Shown here one piece after another: positions 53,275-61,862 of a stretch of 64,000 nucleotides of DNA; the first letter of the stretch is position 1, and each line of letters opens with the position of its first letter. Source of the DNA: Cacconaster sp045114175 (lineage in GTDB: Bacteria > Bacteroidota > Bacteroidia > Bacteroidales > UBA932); assembly GCA_045114175.1 (NCBI GenBank), contig JBGUJZ010000021.1:24416-88415 (forward strand). The letters run 5' to 3'. The notes under the pieces were generated by a model. It did not search any database, was not told the origin of the DNA, and saw only the letters and a program-made list of their open reading frames with translations. The translations under genes were made by a program, and so were the position numbers.

Positions 53275-54549
53275 TCATTCCCATAGTTTCAGCAGGTCGG
53301 CCTCCCCCCAGTAAAGGTGCGTATAGCCGGCCCGTATGTTTTTATAGCGGAAGAGCGGCGTATCCACCCGCTCGCCCACAGCATTGTATTGTTCTGCCAC
53401 AGAGGGCAGTTTCGCTTCCGGAGCGTCCGCAATCCGCGAATAGTGGAATTCGTGGCCGCGCCATTCGGCGCCGGAAGTCGTGACGATTCTGCGATAGCCC
53501 AAATGCAACCGGGCGCCCTCCATCGTACATTCGAAGGGCAGAATGCCGCAAACCGTCTGCGAAAGATACATCATTCCGCCGCATTCTGCAAGAATCTTCC
53601 CGCCGGCCTCTGCATAGGCCTTCAGTTGCGCAATCAGCGTCTTCTGCGCACGCAGCTGCTCCAGGAAGAGTTCCGGATAGCCGCCCGGCAGATAGACCAG
53701 GTTCGCTTCCGGCAGCGGTTCGCCCGCCAGCGGACTGAAGAAACGCACCGTGCCCAGGCGCTCCAGTTGCGCGAGGTTCTCGCGATAGATAAAGTTGAAG
53801 GCCGCATCGCGGGCCACGGCAATCTTCATGTCGCCGCGCCGGAGGACATCCTCAGAAGCAGGTTGGAAAGGCGTCCGGACCGCCTCCAGCAAGGCATCCA
53901 GATCGATATTTTCCCTCACCAGTTCCGCCGCGCGGGCGATCTGGGTTTCCATCACCCGTTCGGTGTCGAGGGTAAGGCCCAGGTGGCGCGAGGGAATCTC
54001 CAGGTCGTCCCGCCGGGGCAGAAAGCCCAGACAACGGAGCCCCGCATCGGCAGCCGCAGCTTCCAGAATTCCGCGATGGCGTTCCGAGGAGGGTTTGTTG
54101 AAAATGACGCCGGCAATCTTGAGTTCCGGCCGGAAAAGGCGGATGCCGCTCAACTGGGCAGCCATCGTGTAGGCCGCCGAGCGGGCGTCCACCAACAGCA
54201 CCACCGGGATGCCGAGCAGCAGCGCGATCTCCGCACTGCTGCCCCGCATCCGGTCGTAGCCGTCGAAAAGCCCCATCACCCCCTCCGTCACGCAGACATC
54301 GGCATCAGCGCCGTAGCGGCCATAGAGCATCCGGACGTGCGTCTCAGAGGCCAGCCAGATATCCAGGTTGACCGAGGCGCGGCCCGTTGCCAGCGAGTGG
54401 AACTGCGGGTCGATATAGTCCGGGCCGCACTTGAAGGGTTGCACCTGCTTTCCGCGTTCCTTCAGGGCACGGAGAAGGCCCATCGTAAAGGTGGTCTTCC
54501 CGCTTCCCGAATGGAGCGCGCCAATCAGGAGTTGAGGCTTGTTAAGCAT
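53275..54549 (-). CDS. cbiA: Cobyrinate a,c-diamide synthase
   Basis: 424 residues from ATG 54549; a TTG two codons upstream is not used. N-terminal LLIGALHSGSGKTTFTMGLLRAL ATP site, KCGPDYIDPQFH, VTEGVMGLFDGYD; C-terminal amidotransferase half with YLPGGYPELF and nucleophile Cys in ILAECGGMMYLS. Amidates the a and c acetates of cobyrinate. It lies among transport genes, apart from the other biosynthetic genes. 1 nt from btuF, 11 nt from the DUF4374 gene. Confidence 0.94.
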   Translation of the reverse strand: MLNKPQLLIGALHSGSGKTTFTMGLLRALKERGKQVQPFKCGPDYIDPQFHSLATGRASVNLDIWLASETHVRMLYGRYGADADVCVTEGVMGLFDGYDRMRGSSAEIALLLGIPVVLLVDARSAAYTMAAQLSGIRLFRPELKIAGVIFNKPSSERHRGILEAAAADAGLRCLGFLPRRDDLEIPSRHLGLTLDTERVMETQIARAAELVRENIDLDALLEAVRTPFQPASEDVLRRGDMKIAVARDAAFNFIYRENLAQLERLGTVRFFSPLAGEPLPEANLVYLPGGYPELFLEQLRAQKTLIAQLKAYAEAGGKILAECGGMMYLSQTVCGILPFECTMEGARLHLGYRRIVTTSGAEWRGHEFHYSRIADAPEAKLPSVAEQYNAVGERVDTPLFRYKNIRAGYTHLYWGEADLLKLWE

Positions 54550-54560
54550 TGGCAAAAGAA

Positions 54561-55865
54561 TTATTCAGCCATTGCACGGATGATGTCGAAGCAGAAGCCC
54601 TTGGCGAGCTCGATGCCCTTCTCAACCGTACCGGTCGTGCAGTCGTAGATGTAGATGGTCGGATAGTTTGCCTCTTCCAGGCCTTCGGTCTCACCGCCGA
54701 CGCCGATATACGCCTTGCCGTTGAGCACATCGCTGCGCTGCGAGAAGCGGCCACCGCAATAAGGCAGGTCCTGGCCGTTATATTTCACGCGTTCACGCTG
54801 GCCATCCGCCAGATTGATGATGGAATAGAAGTGGCTCTTGCTGTCGATCTTGGTGCCGAGGCTCTCGTCACGCGAATAAGCCAGTGCCTTGCCGTAGCCG
54901 AGATACTGAACGGTCAGGAGTTTGCCTTCCGGGTTGGGGAAACCGTTCCAGGTGGGATCAAAGGTGGTCTCACCCTTCTTGATGCGGCGCAGGACGCCCA
55001 TTTCCTGACCATTAACGGTCTTCAGACCAGCTACATAGAGGTTGCCCGAAGGATCCTGCATGATCATACTCTGCATCAACTCGCCGTATGCGCTGCCGGC
55101 GGTCTCTTCCATGAGATCGGTGGAAACGGCGGTATTCGACTCGACAGCCATCGTTTCAGGATTGATGATGGCGATGTAGGTCATCGAGGTAGCGGCGTCG
55201 CTCTGGCCGGACTTCGGCTTGACGATATAGAAGTAGTAGAGTTTCTTGTCGGTCTGGCGGTAGGTCAGCAGACCTGCGGTGGAGAAGGCGCTGTAGTTCT
55301 CCGGCAGGGAGATATCGAAGGTACCCTCTGCCTGGACAGTCAGGTTGGACTCGGCCAGCTTGGTCCAGATGATCTTGGTGGCGTTATCCTTGGTACCGAC
55401 CACGACGAGGGTGGTGCTGTCACCGATCCACGCGTGGGTGTACTTGCGGGCAGCATAGACATTGTCCTTGAACGGGACCTCTGCATCCTCTTTGATGCTC
55501 TCCTCGCCGGCTGCATTGCGCTCAATGTGGAATTTCACGAAGCCACCGGTAGCCTTCTGGGGCACCTGATAGTAGTATTTGCCACGGGTAATGCTCTCGA
55601 GGGTGTAGTTCTGGGTGATGTCGATACCCTTGCCCTGGAACTCAACACGGGGCTGGTCTGCGGTCAGCGCGCTGACGCTGCGGACGTAGGTACCGTTCTT
55701 ATTCTGGGACATACCGCCGTGCTTGACTGCACAGACGAAAAGGTCGAAGCTGTAGGTGTCCTTGATGACGGGCTTTTCAGGATCGTCCGTCGGATCGCAA
55801 GCGATCGTTACCGTTGCGGCGATCACGGCTGCAACGGCCATCAGAAAGAATTTGAACTTTTTCAT
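54561..55865 (-). CDS. DUF4374 lipoprotein, probable beta-propeller ligand-binding partner of the TonB receptor
   Basis: 434 residues. Signal ends TIAC (Cys23) followed by an acidic stretch (DPTDDPE), which in Bacteroidota favours export to the cell surface. Repeated strand patterns suggest a propeller. DUF4374 proteins pair with TonB receptors; XusB, which binds enterobactin in Bacteroides thetaiotaomicron, is a described propeller lipoprotein of such a pair, and BtuG, also a propeller, binds cobalamin for BtuB. By position (26 nt after the receptor, under the riboswitch) this protein may capture corrinoid at the surface; that is inference. Confidence 0.8.
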   Translation of the reverse strand: MKKFKFFLMAVAAVIAATVTIACDPTDDPEKPVIKDTYSFDLFVCAVKHGGMSQNKNGTYVRSVSALTADQPRVEFQGKGIDITQNYTLESITRGKYYYQVPQKATGGFVKFHIERNAAGEESIKEDAEVPFKDNVYAARKYTHAWIGDSTTLVVVGTKDNATKIIWTKLAESNLTVQAEGTFDISLPENYSAFSTAGLLTYRQTDKKLYYFYIVKPKSGQSDAATSMTYIAIINPETMAVESNTAVSTDLMEETAGSAYGELMQSMIMQDPSGNLYVAGLKTVNGQEMGVLRRIKKGETTFDPTWNGFPNPEGKLLTVQYLGYGKALAYSRDESLGTKIDSKSHFYSIINLADGQRERVKYNGQDLPYCGGRFSQRSDVLNGKAYIGVGGETEGLEEANYPTIYIYDCTTGTVEKGIELAKGFCFDIIRAMAE

Positions 55866-55890
55866 AAAATGTGTTTGGTTTTGAGTGTTA

Positions 55891-58050
55891 CTATTGTAGG
55901 AATAATCTGAATTTCAAGAAGAAAGCCCGGCCCGGCTTCTGCAGCATGTAATTGTCGAAGGCCAGCGCGTTGAAGAGGTTCGAGCACTCCAGCGAGAGGT
56001 TGTAGCGGCCGCCGGCCCAGGCATAGAGGGCCGAAAGGTCGGTCAGGTGCTGCGTAGGAACCTTTGACTTGGAGCTGGCCGATCCGTAGGCCGCCCAGGT
56101 GAGGTAGAACCAGTGGACCCAGCGGTAGTCGCAGCAGAGACGGAGCCGGTCGCCACCGGCGATCAGATTGCGGAAGGTATAGGCGGCCTCTGCATTGCAC
56201 CAGACCCAGGGGCGGTTCGGCGTGCGGTTCATGTAGGTCACCGAGAGGTCTCCGGCCTGCGTGTACTTGCGGCGGTCGCGGCTGTCATCGTAGCTGGCGT
56301 TGAGCGCCAGATGGAGTTTTCCTGCCCAGTCGTAGCGCACCTCCGCATCGCCGCCCATGATGTGAACAGCCGCTACGTTGACGTACTGCATCATGCCCTG
56401 CGTTTCGTAGATGGTGGCCTGTATAAAGTTGTCCACCAGGCGGATATAACCGTTCACCTCATAGGAGAGCAGGTGCCCGCTGCCCAGGTCGTGACTGCCG
56501 AAGAGGCCCAGGTTGAAGTTGTCGCTCACCTCGGGCTTCAAAGTCAGGTTGGCATAGACGGTGGAACCGTTGCCCAGCAATTCGCGCACCACCGGCAGGC
56601 GGATACTGTGCTCAAAGGAACCCTTCAGCGAGAGGGCCTCCGTCATCCGGAAGCGGGAACCCACGCCATAACCGGGATAGAACTGCGTGTCGTCAGAGGG
56701 AACATCGTTCGCACCCGTGGTGGAGGAGAGTTCAGACTGCCCTACTTTCAGGTGATTGATGTATCCCTTGGCAAAAAAGACGTTGCTCAGCCTTCCGTTC
56801 AGAAACGACTGATCGTAAGAGAGGCCTATCACGTGCTTGGCCAGGACATCGTTGCTGGGCACGTATTCGTCGTCCCAGTCATCCCACTGCCGGTTGCCGG
56901 AACGATTCAGCAGGTAGTTGAGCGAGAGGCCGTGGCCGGGGGCCAGCGCATAGTCCGCGTTGGTCCGCACCACCGTCAGTGGCCGGACCGTGTGGCGCAG
57001 CGTCTTGCCGCGCCCGCGGATTTCACTGTAGGAGCCGTCGATGTAGGTACCGTCCCAATAGTAGCGGCGATAGGTGGTATCAATCACCAGGGAGTGGTCG
57101 GAAGTATGCGAAACAGAAGCCCGCAGCGAGAGGTTTTCCGTCAGGAAGTGGGCTTTCTCGTAACGCGCCGCCACATTGAAAGACTGCGTATGGCGCTCCG
57201 CCATGCCGATCACATGTGACTGCGTGGCGCCCGTCTGAATATCCTTGTCGATATGCGAGAGGGAGGCCGAGACGAAGAAGGCGTCAGCCCAGGAGCGGTC
57301 GGCCACGCCGGCCTCCAGCTGGCCGAAGAGCGAACGGTAGTCGTCGTGGAAGCGCGGCAGGTCCTTGATGACAAAGGCGGTATGCTCCTCGTTACGGACC
57401 TTCACGTCGCGCATGATGTAGTCGTTCTTGGAATAATTAACGCTGAGCACCGGCCTGAAGATCAAACCACTGCGAGGCAGTGTGTATTGCGCGTTGAGAT
57501 CGGTCTTGGCCGTGTGGAACGATCCGGCGCTGGCCGAAAAGTCGAGATAATTCCGGTGGCGGCGGTTCGTCACGATGTTGATGGCACCTCCCAGGGCGTC
57601 ACTGCCGAAGGCGGCGGGAATGACACCTTTGTATATTTCTACGCGCTCGATGAGGTTCACCGGCAGGTTGGCCAGCGTGATGCCGCTGCCTTTGGCATCG
57701 AGCGGCATGCCGTCCAAAAAGTAGCGGATGGCGTTGCCCGAAAGGCCGTTGATGGAGAGGTCAAAATCGCTGCCTACGCCCCCCTCTTCGCGGATGCGGA
57801 TGCCGGAGGTGCGGTCCACGGCCGTTGTGACGCTGTTGAGCGTACTGACGATTTCATTGATATTCAGAGCATTGACGGAGTAGGCCTCCTCCTTCAGCTG
57901 CTGCGTACGCGTCTTGGCCGTGACCGTGGCGTTCTGCAGCGTCAGCGTGTCGGAAAGCGCACCTTTGAACAACAGCGTATCCTGCGCCTGCAAACCGGCA
58001 CAGAACCCCACGAAGCAGAGAAGACTGACAACGATGCGGCTGATACTCAT
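55891..58050 (-). CDS. btuB: TonB-dependent outer-membrane receptor, corrinoid locus (first)
   Basis: 719 residues. Signal peptide (MSISRIVVSLLCFVGFCAGLQAQ), then a plug starting near residue 40 (QNATVTAKTRTQQLKEEAY; GIRIREEGGVGSDFDLSINGLSGNAIRYFLDGMPL; VEIYKGVIPAAFGSDALGGAINIVT) and a roughly 22-strand barrel. No N-terminal carboxypeptidase-like domain. First gene after the minus-strand cobalamin riboswitch, so corrinoid uptake is likely; the locus context also allows another tetrapyrrole. Confidence 0.88.
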   Translation of the reverse strand: MSISRIVVSLLCFVGFCAGLQAQDTLLFKGALSDTLTLQNATVTAKTRTQQLKEEAYSVNALNINEIVSTLNSVTTAVDRTSGIRIREEGGVGSDFDLSINGLSGNAIRYFLDGMPLDAKGSGITLANLPVNLIERVEIYKGVIPAAFGSDALGGAINIVTNRRHRNYLDFSASAGSFHTAKTDLNAQYTLPRSGLIFRPVLSVNYSKNDYIMRDVKVRNEEHTAFVIKDLPRFHDDYRSLFGQLEAGVADRSWADAFFVSASLSHIDKDIQTGATQSHVIGMAERHTQSFNVAARYEKAHFLTENLSLRASVSHTSDHSLVIDTTYRRYYWDGTYIDGSYSEIRGRGKTLRHTVRPLTVVRTNADYALAPGHGLSLNYLLNRSGNRQWDDWDDEYVPSNDVLAKHVIGLSYDQSFLNGRLSNVFFAKGYINHLKVGQSELSSTTGANDVPSDDTQFYPGYGVGSRFRMTEALSLKGSFEHSIRLPVVRELLGNGSTVYANLTLKPEVSDNFNLGLFGSHDLGSGHLLSYEVNGYIRLVDNFIQATIYETQGMMQYVNVAAVHIMGGDAEVRYDWAGKLHLALNASYDDSRDRRKYTQAGDLSVTYMNRTPNRPWVWCNAEAAYTFRNLIAGGDRLRLCCDYRWVHWFYLTWAAYGSASSKSKVPTQHLTDLSALYAWAGGRYNLSLECSNLFNALAFDNYMLQKPGRAFFLKFRLFLQ

Positions 58051-58090
58051 CCGTCAATTAGCTTTTATTACCCGAAAGTCTAATAAACAC

Positions 58091-58260
58091 CAATCTCGGC
58101 AGGTCTTCTGGCTTGTTCCCGCTTTGACGCCTTCCCACCCGTAAGGGCAGTGGCTTTGACTGTCAAAGACTTCGACGGAACTTACAGCAGCGGTGTCTGC
58201 TCAGGATTCGCACCTGATTCCCTTTTCACCCCGTCCCTCGCAATGGAGTCCAGGACACCG
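58091..58260 (-). promoter_or_regulatory. Cobalamin riboswitch (minus strand)
   Basis: On the minus strand: AAAAGGGAATCAGGTGCGAA with TCCTGAGC closing the J/P hairpin, CTGCTGTAAG, the GCCACTGCCCTTACGGGTGGGAAGGC block, and the B12 box GCCAGAAGACCTGCC (58112-58098). These are the conserved cobalamin aptamer elements in order. The B12 box ends 47 nt before the btuB ATG. No terminator is evident, so control is probably at translation. It heads the 23-gene corrinoid run. Confidence 0.95.
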
Positions 58261-58270
58261 AAATCGCGCA

Positions 58271-58318
58271 CAAAGATAGAAAAAAAACGACACCGTTGCG
58301 AGATTTTCGCTATATTCG
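58271..58318. promoter_or_regulatory. Divergent promoters of the two riboswitch transcripts
   Basis: Minus-strand TATCTTTG (58278-58271) fits TAnnTTTG and lies just upstream of the minus aptamer. Plus-strand TATATTCG (58311-58318), one mismatch, is preceded by GATTTTCGC as in the secA promoter and lies 12 nt before the plus aptamer. Together they fill the 70 nt between the aptamers. Confidence 0.5.
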
Positions 58319-58330
58319 CGGCGATTTTGG

Positions 58331-58490
58331 TAATCGGACCGGATACTCCGGCCGATGCAAGGGAACCCGGTGAGAGTCCGGGGCTGTACCTGCAGCTGTA
58401 ATCCCCTTTGGAGGTTCGCTTACTCTACGCCACTGAACCAATGGTTCGGGAAGGCAAGCGGACCGGGGAGAGCCAGAAGACCTGCCAGAA
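58331..58490 (+). promoter_or_regulatory. Cobalamin riboswitch (plus strand)
   Basis: GATGCAAGGGAACCCGGTGAGAG with TCCGGGGCTG, CTGCAGCTGTAATC, GCCACTGAACC with its partner GGTTCGGGAAGGC, and the B12 box AGCCAGAAGACCTGCC (58471-58486). All aptamer elements are present. 46 nt separate the B12 box from the ATG of the second receptor; no terminator is evident. Confidence 0.96.
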
Positions 58491-58532
58491 CACATACAAA
58501 TTGCGCACGTTCAGGATTAAGCGATTGCGGAA

Positions 58533-60680
58533 ATGAAACGAACTGGACTCCTAAGTCTGTTGTTTTTATGTGTTGCCACCGCATTGGCTGCACAGGGCTT
58601 TCTGAATGACACCATTCAGGAGGTGGTCATTACGGCGACGGGAACCCGTCACCTGCTCAAGGACGCCCCGGTCCAGACCGAGGTGGTCACCTCCCGCATG
58701 CTCCGCAACTACGCCGGCCGTTCGCTCGAGGATATCCTGAGCGGCCTGACCGCATCGTTCGCCTTCAGCGAGGATGACATGGGCTCTCACATGCAGATGA
58801 ACGGCCTGGGCAACAGCTATATCCTGATTCTGATTGACGGCAAGCGGATCCACGGCGACGTGGGCGGCGAGAACGATCTGGCGATGATTGATCCTCAGAG
58901 CATCGAGAAGATCGAGATTGTCAAGGGAGCCTCCTCCGCCCTCTACGGCAGCGACGCCATCGCAGGCGTCATCAATATCATTACGAAAAAACCGCATGGG
59001 GACGGTCTCTTCCTGGAGAACGCCTCGCGCGTGGGTTCCTATATGGATTTGCGTCAGCACAACGCCATCGGTTTTACCCGCGGACGGCTGACATCCCTCT
59101 CCACCTTCCAGTTGCAGCATTCGGACGGCTGGCAGAACACGGCCACTGAATATACCACGGCGACCGAGCCCGAGGTGCACGACTCCGCAAACAAGACCGT
59201 CAACGAGCACACCAACTGGCAGTTCGGCGAGAAACTCTCCTGGAAGGCTTCCAAGAAGCTGGAGTTGACCGCCGGCGGTACCCTCTACGGCAAGCGGATC
59301 TACCGGCCCAGCGGCAAGTACGCACAGTACGACGTGCATACCTACGACCTGCAGTACCGCAACGCCTCCGCCTCCCTCGGCGGCAAATGGAGCCTGCAGG
59401 GACATGACGCCGTAACCTTCGATCTCGATTGGAACCGCCACGCATACAACTACTTCTTCACGGCCACCACGCTGGTGGAGGATTACGAAAAAAGCAAAGG
59501 AACCATCTATTACCCTTATTTTCCTTACCTGGAGGGCCAGCGCGAGCTGCAAAGTGACCAACAACGCACGATGGCCTCGCTCAAAGGTGTATTCACCCTT
59601 GGAGGTGGCCATCTGCTGAATACCGGCGCCGAGTACCGGTTCGACTGGCTCAATGCTCCGAACCGCGTTGAAGGCGGAAAAGCGGCAGACTGGACTGCGG
59701 CTCTCTATGGTCAGGACGAATGGAAAAAAGAATTCGGCAAGGGGTGCCTTCTGCATCTTGCAGGTGGATTGCGGTTAACATGGAACGGACAGTTTGGGTT
59801 GAAACTGACTCCGAAACTCTCCGCAATGCTGGGGTTGGGCACTCCTTGGCGGATTCGCGCTACTTGGAGTCAGGGGTTCAAAACCCCGACTCCCAAGGAG
59901 CTGCGTTATCGCTATGTCCGCCAGATGGGCGGCATGCACCTTTACCTGGGGAATACGGATCTCCGACCCCAGACGAGCAACTATTTCTCGCTGAGCGGGG
60001 AATACACCAGCGCTCACTGGGTCGTCACGCTGAACGGTTACTACAACCGCGTGAAGGATATGATTACCCTGGTCACCATTCCCAACTATGAAGCGCCTGC
60101 GGAGTATATTCTGCAATACGATCCCGTCAAGACGCGCCAGTACCAGAATGTCGACGATGCGCGGACAACGGGCATCGACCTGAACATCCGTTATACGCTT
60201 GGCGAATGGGCGGCCGGCGGCGGCTACAGCTGGCTCGATACCGATGCCAACCAATACGACTCGGATCACGATCGGATGAAAGAGGTCATCATCGACGGTA
60301 CGGCCCATCACCGCGGCAACTGGTTCCTCACCTGGAACCGCGGTTTCGCCTCCGGCTACCGGCTCTCCCTGGGCCTCTACGGCCGGGCCTCTTCGATGCG
60401 CTACTATCAGACCAACGGCAATGCCAAAGGCTACCAAATCTGGCGCTTCACCTCCGGCCACGAATGGGGTGCAGGAAAGAAGACCACCTGGCGGCTCGAC
60501 GCGGGCGTGGACAACCTCTTCAATTACGTGGACCGCACGCCGCATGGTCTGCATCTGGGCACTACCTCGCCCGGTACGACCGTCTATGCCTCGCTGACCG
60601 TCCGTTTCAATCCCGGAAAACGTTTCAAAAACTATAAATCCAACATCAACTCAACAACCAGACAACATGAAGAAGATTAA
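58533..60680 (+). CDS. btuB: TonB-dependent outer-membrane receptor, BtuB-like (second)
   Basis: 715 residues. Signal peptide (MKRTGLLSLLFLCVATALAAQ), TonB-box-like IQEVVITATGTR at residues about 28-39, plug with ILILIDGKRIHGDVGGENDL and IEIVKGASSALYGSDAIAGVINIIT, then the barrel. It is closer to classical BtuB than the first receptor. After the last recognisable strand (YASLTVRF) a polar tail of about 22 residues runs on to the stop and overlaps the next gene by 14 nt. Directly downstream of the plus-strand cobalamin riboswitch. Confidence 0.92.
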   Translation: MKRTGLLSLLFLCVATALAAQGFLNDTIQEVVITATGTRHLLKDAPVQTEVVTSRMLRNYAGRSLEDILSGLTASFAFSEDDMGSHMQMNGLGNSYILILIDGKRIHGDVGGENDLAMIDPQSIEKIEIVKGASSALYGSDAIAGVINIITKKPHGDGLFLENASRVGSYMDLRQHNAIGFTRGRLTSLSTFQLQHSDGWQNTATEYTTATEPEVHDSANKTVNEHTNWQFGEKLSWKASKKLELTAGGTLYGKRIYRPSGKYAQYDVHTYDLQYRNASASLGGKWSLQGHDAVTFDLDWNRHAYNYFFTATTLVEDYEKSKGTIYYPYFPYLEGQRELQSDQQRTMASLKGVFTLGGGHLLNTGAEYRFDWLNAPNRVEGGKAADWTAALYGQDEWKKEFGKGCLLHLAGGLRLTWNGQFGLKLTPKLSAMLGLGTPWRIRATWSQGFKTPTPKELRYRYVRQMGGMHLYLGNTDLRPQTSNYFSLSGEYTSAHWVVTLNGYYNRVKDMITLVTIPNYEAPAEYILQYDPVKTRQYQNVDDARTTGIDLNIRYTLGEWAAGGGYSWLDTDANQYDSDHDRMKEVIIDGTAHHRGNWFLTWNRGFASGYRLSLGLYGRASSMRYYQTNGNAKGYQIWRFTSGHEWGAGKKTTWRLDAGVDNLFNYVDRTPHGLHLGTTSPGTTVYASLTVRFNPGKRFKNYKSNINSTTRQHEED

Positions 60681-61809
60681 ATTTCTGATGCTTGCCGCAC
60701 TGGCGGCAATCTTCACGCTGGGACTCTCCTCTTGCAACAAGTTTGACTCCCAGTACAACTACAACGCCTACCAGCGGGCCGTCAACGAAACGGTCAAGAG
60801 CCAGAAGAAGAACAACAAGGTCATCCTCCTCGTGGCTTTCGGCACTACCTGGCAGCAGGGCTTCGATGCTTTCGACGCTACCGTTGATGCCTACAAGAAG
60901 GCTTTCTCCGGCTACGACGTTTTCCTCTCCTACTCTTCCGCCATCTGCATCAACCGTGCAGCTGCCGGCGAGAACGCCGCTGACGGCGCAGAGGTCCGCA
61001 ACTACTACGCTCCGCCGTTCTGGCTCACCGCTTTCGCACAGAAAGGCGTGATGTACAGCGAGGTCGTGGTCCAGTCGCTCCAGGTGATCCCGGGCGAGGA
61101 GTACGGCCGCGTGGTGAACTACCTGAAGGACTTCGCCAACAATGCCAACGGTGACCTCGATGACGATTACCTCTCCAATGTCATCCTCAAACTCGGCGTT
61201 CCCCTCCTCCAGGATCCGGACACCGACGTTCCCGCCGTCGCTAAAGCACTGGACGACCTCTACAAGTCCAAAGCTGCCAACGATCTCGTCGCTTTCATGG
61301 GCCACGGCAACCCGGATGAGTACGACACCTACAAGGCCAACGTTCGCTACGTCCAGCTCGAAGAGGCTCTTCAGGCCCTCAGCCCGAACTATTTCGTCGG
61401 CACGGTGGACATGATGGAGAACTTCAAACCGCACGTCTATGCCCGTATGCAGGATGCCGGCAAGACCACTGGAGGCAAGAAACTCTACCTCCACCCGCTG
61501 ATGTCCATCGACGGTGATCACGGTCACAACGACATGGCCGGTGACGACCTGCCGGAGAAGTTCCAGGGCAAGAGCTACACCTTCGCACAGCTCCTGGCTG
61601 AAGCCAACGACGAGGGCGAGGTTGAAGATTGCAGCTGGAAGGTGTTCTTCGGCGCAACCGGTTCCGGCCTGACCTGCAACAACGAGACGATGATCGAAAA
61701 GGGTCTTCTCGAACTCCCCACCATCCGCCAGATCTGGATGAACCACACCCAGGCTGCCATCAACGGCGAACCGCTCGAATACTATCACTCCAAGAATCCG
61801 GAGGAGTAA
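60667..61809 (+). CDS. CbiK-like chelatase lipoprotein (second, enlarged)
   Basis: 380 residues, about 100 longer than the secreted CbiK at 49470. Lipoprotein signal ends LSSC (Cys22). Class II chelatase landmarks: ILLVAFGTTWQQGFD, VVVQSLQVIPGEEYGRVV, FMGHGNPDEYDTY, YLHPLMSIDGDHGHNDMAGDDLPEKF. Aligned with the other CbiK, the first and third metal ligands (His) are kept but the middle Glu position reads Asp (GTVDMM). Extra segments lie before the GHG motif and at the C-terminus. It shares a transcript with the second TonB receptor, so action on a tetrapyrrole taken up through it is likely. Reaction unproven. Confidence 0.85.
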   Translation: MKKIKFLMLAALAAIFTLGLSSCNKFDSQYNYNAYQRAVNETVKSQKKNNKVILLVAFGTTWQQGFDAFDATVDAYKKAFSGYDVFLSYSSAICINRAAAGENAADGAEVRNYYAPPFWLTAFAQKGVMYSEVVVQSLQVIPGEEYGRVVNYLKDFANNANGDLDDDYLSNVILKLGVPLLQDPDTDVPAVAKALDDLYKSKAANDLVAFMGHGNPDEYDTYKANVRYVQLEEALQALSPNYFVGTVDMMENFKPHVYARMQDAGKTTGGKKLYLHPLMSIDGDHGHNDMAGDDLPEKFQGKSYTFAQLLAEANDEGEVEDCSWKVFFGATGSGLTCNNETMIEKGLLELPTIRQIWMNHTQAAINGEPLEYYHSKNPEE

Positions 61810-61827
61810 TTCATCTGATTCAATCAC

Positions 61828-61859
61828 GGCAAGGGCGGCAATCCGCCCTTGCCTATTTT
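61828..61859 (+). terminator. Strong hairpin with T-run after the CbiK-like gene
   Basis: GGCAAGGGCGG-CAAT-CCGCCCTTGCC, a perfect 11-bp stem (61828-61853), followed by TATTTT. It looks like a rho-independent terminator but ends only 3 nt before the ATG of the next gene on the same strand. Confidence 0.8.
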
Positions 61860-61862
61860 CCA

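Noticed and set aside
61828..61853. Hairpin GGCAAGGGCGG/CCGCCCTTGCC as a further copy of the palindromic coding repeat
   Set aside because: Only the GGCAAGG/GGCGG flavour is shared. It lacks the outer arms and the CCGGACGG block, and it has a tight 4-nt loop typical of a terminator.
61629..61862. N-terminal extension of the CoA-transferase into the CbiK-like gene
   Set aside because: The extra 78 codons read the CbiK-like coding region in another frame and cross the terminator hairpin.
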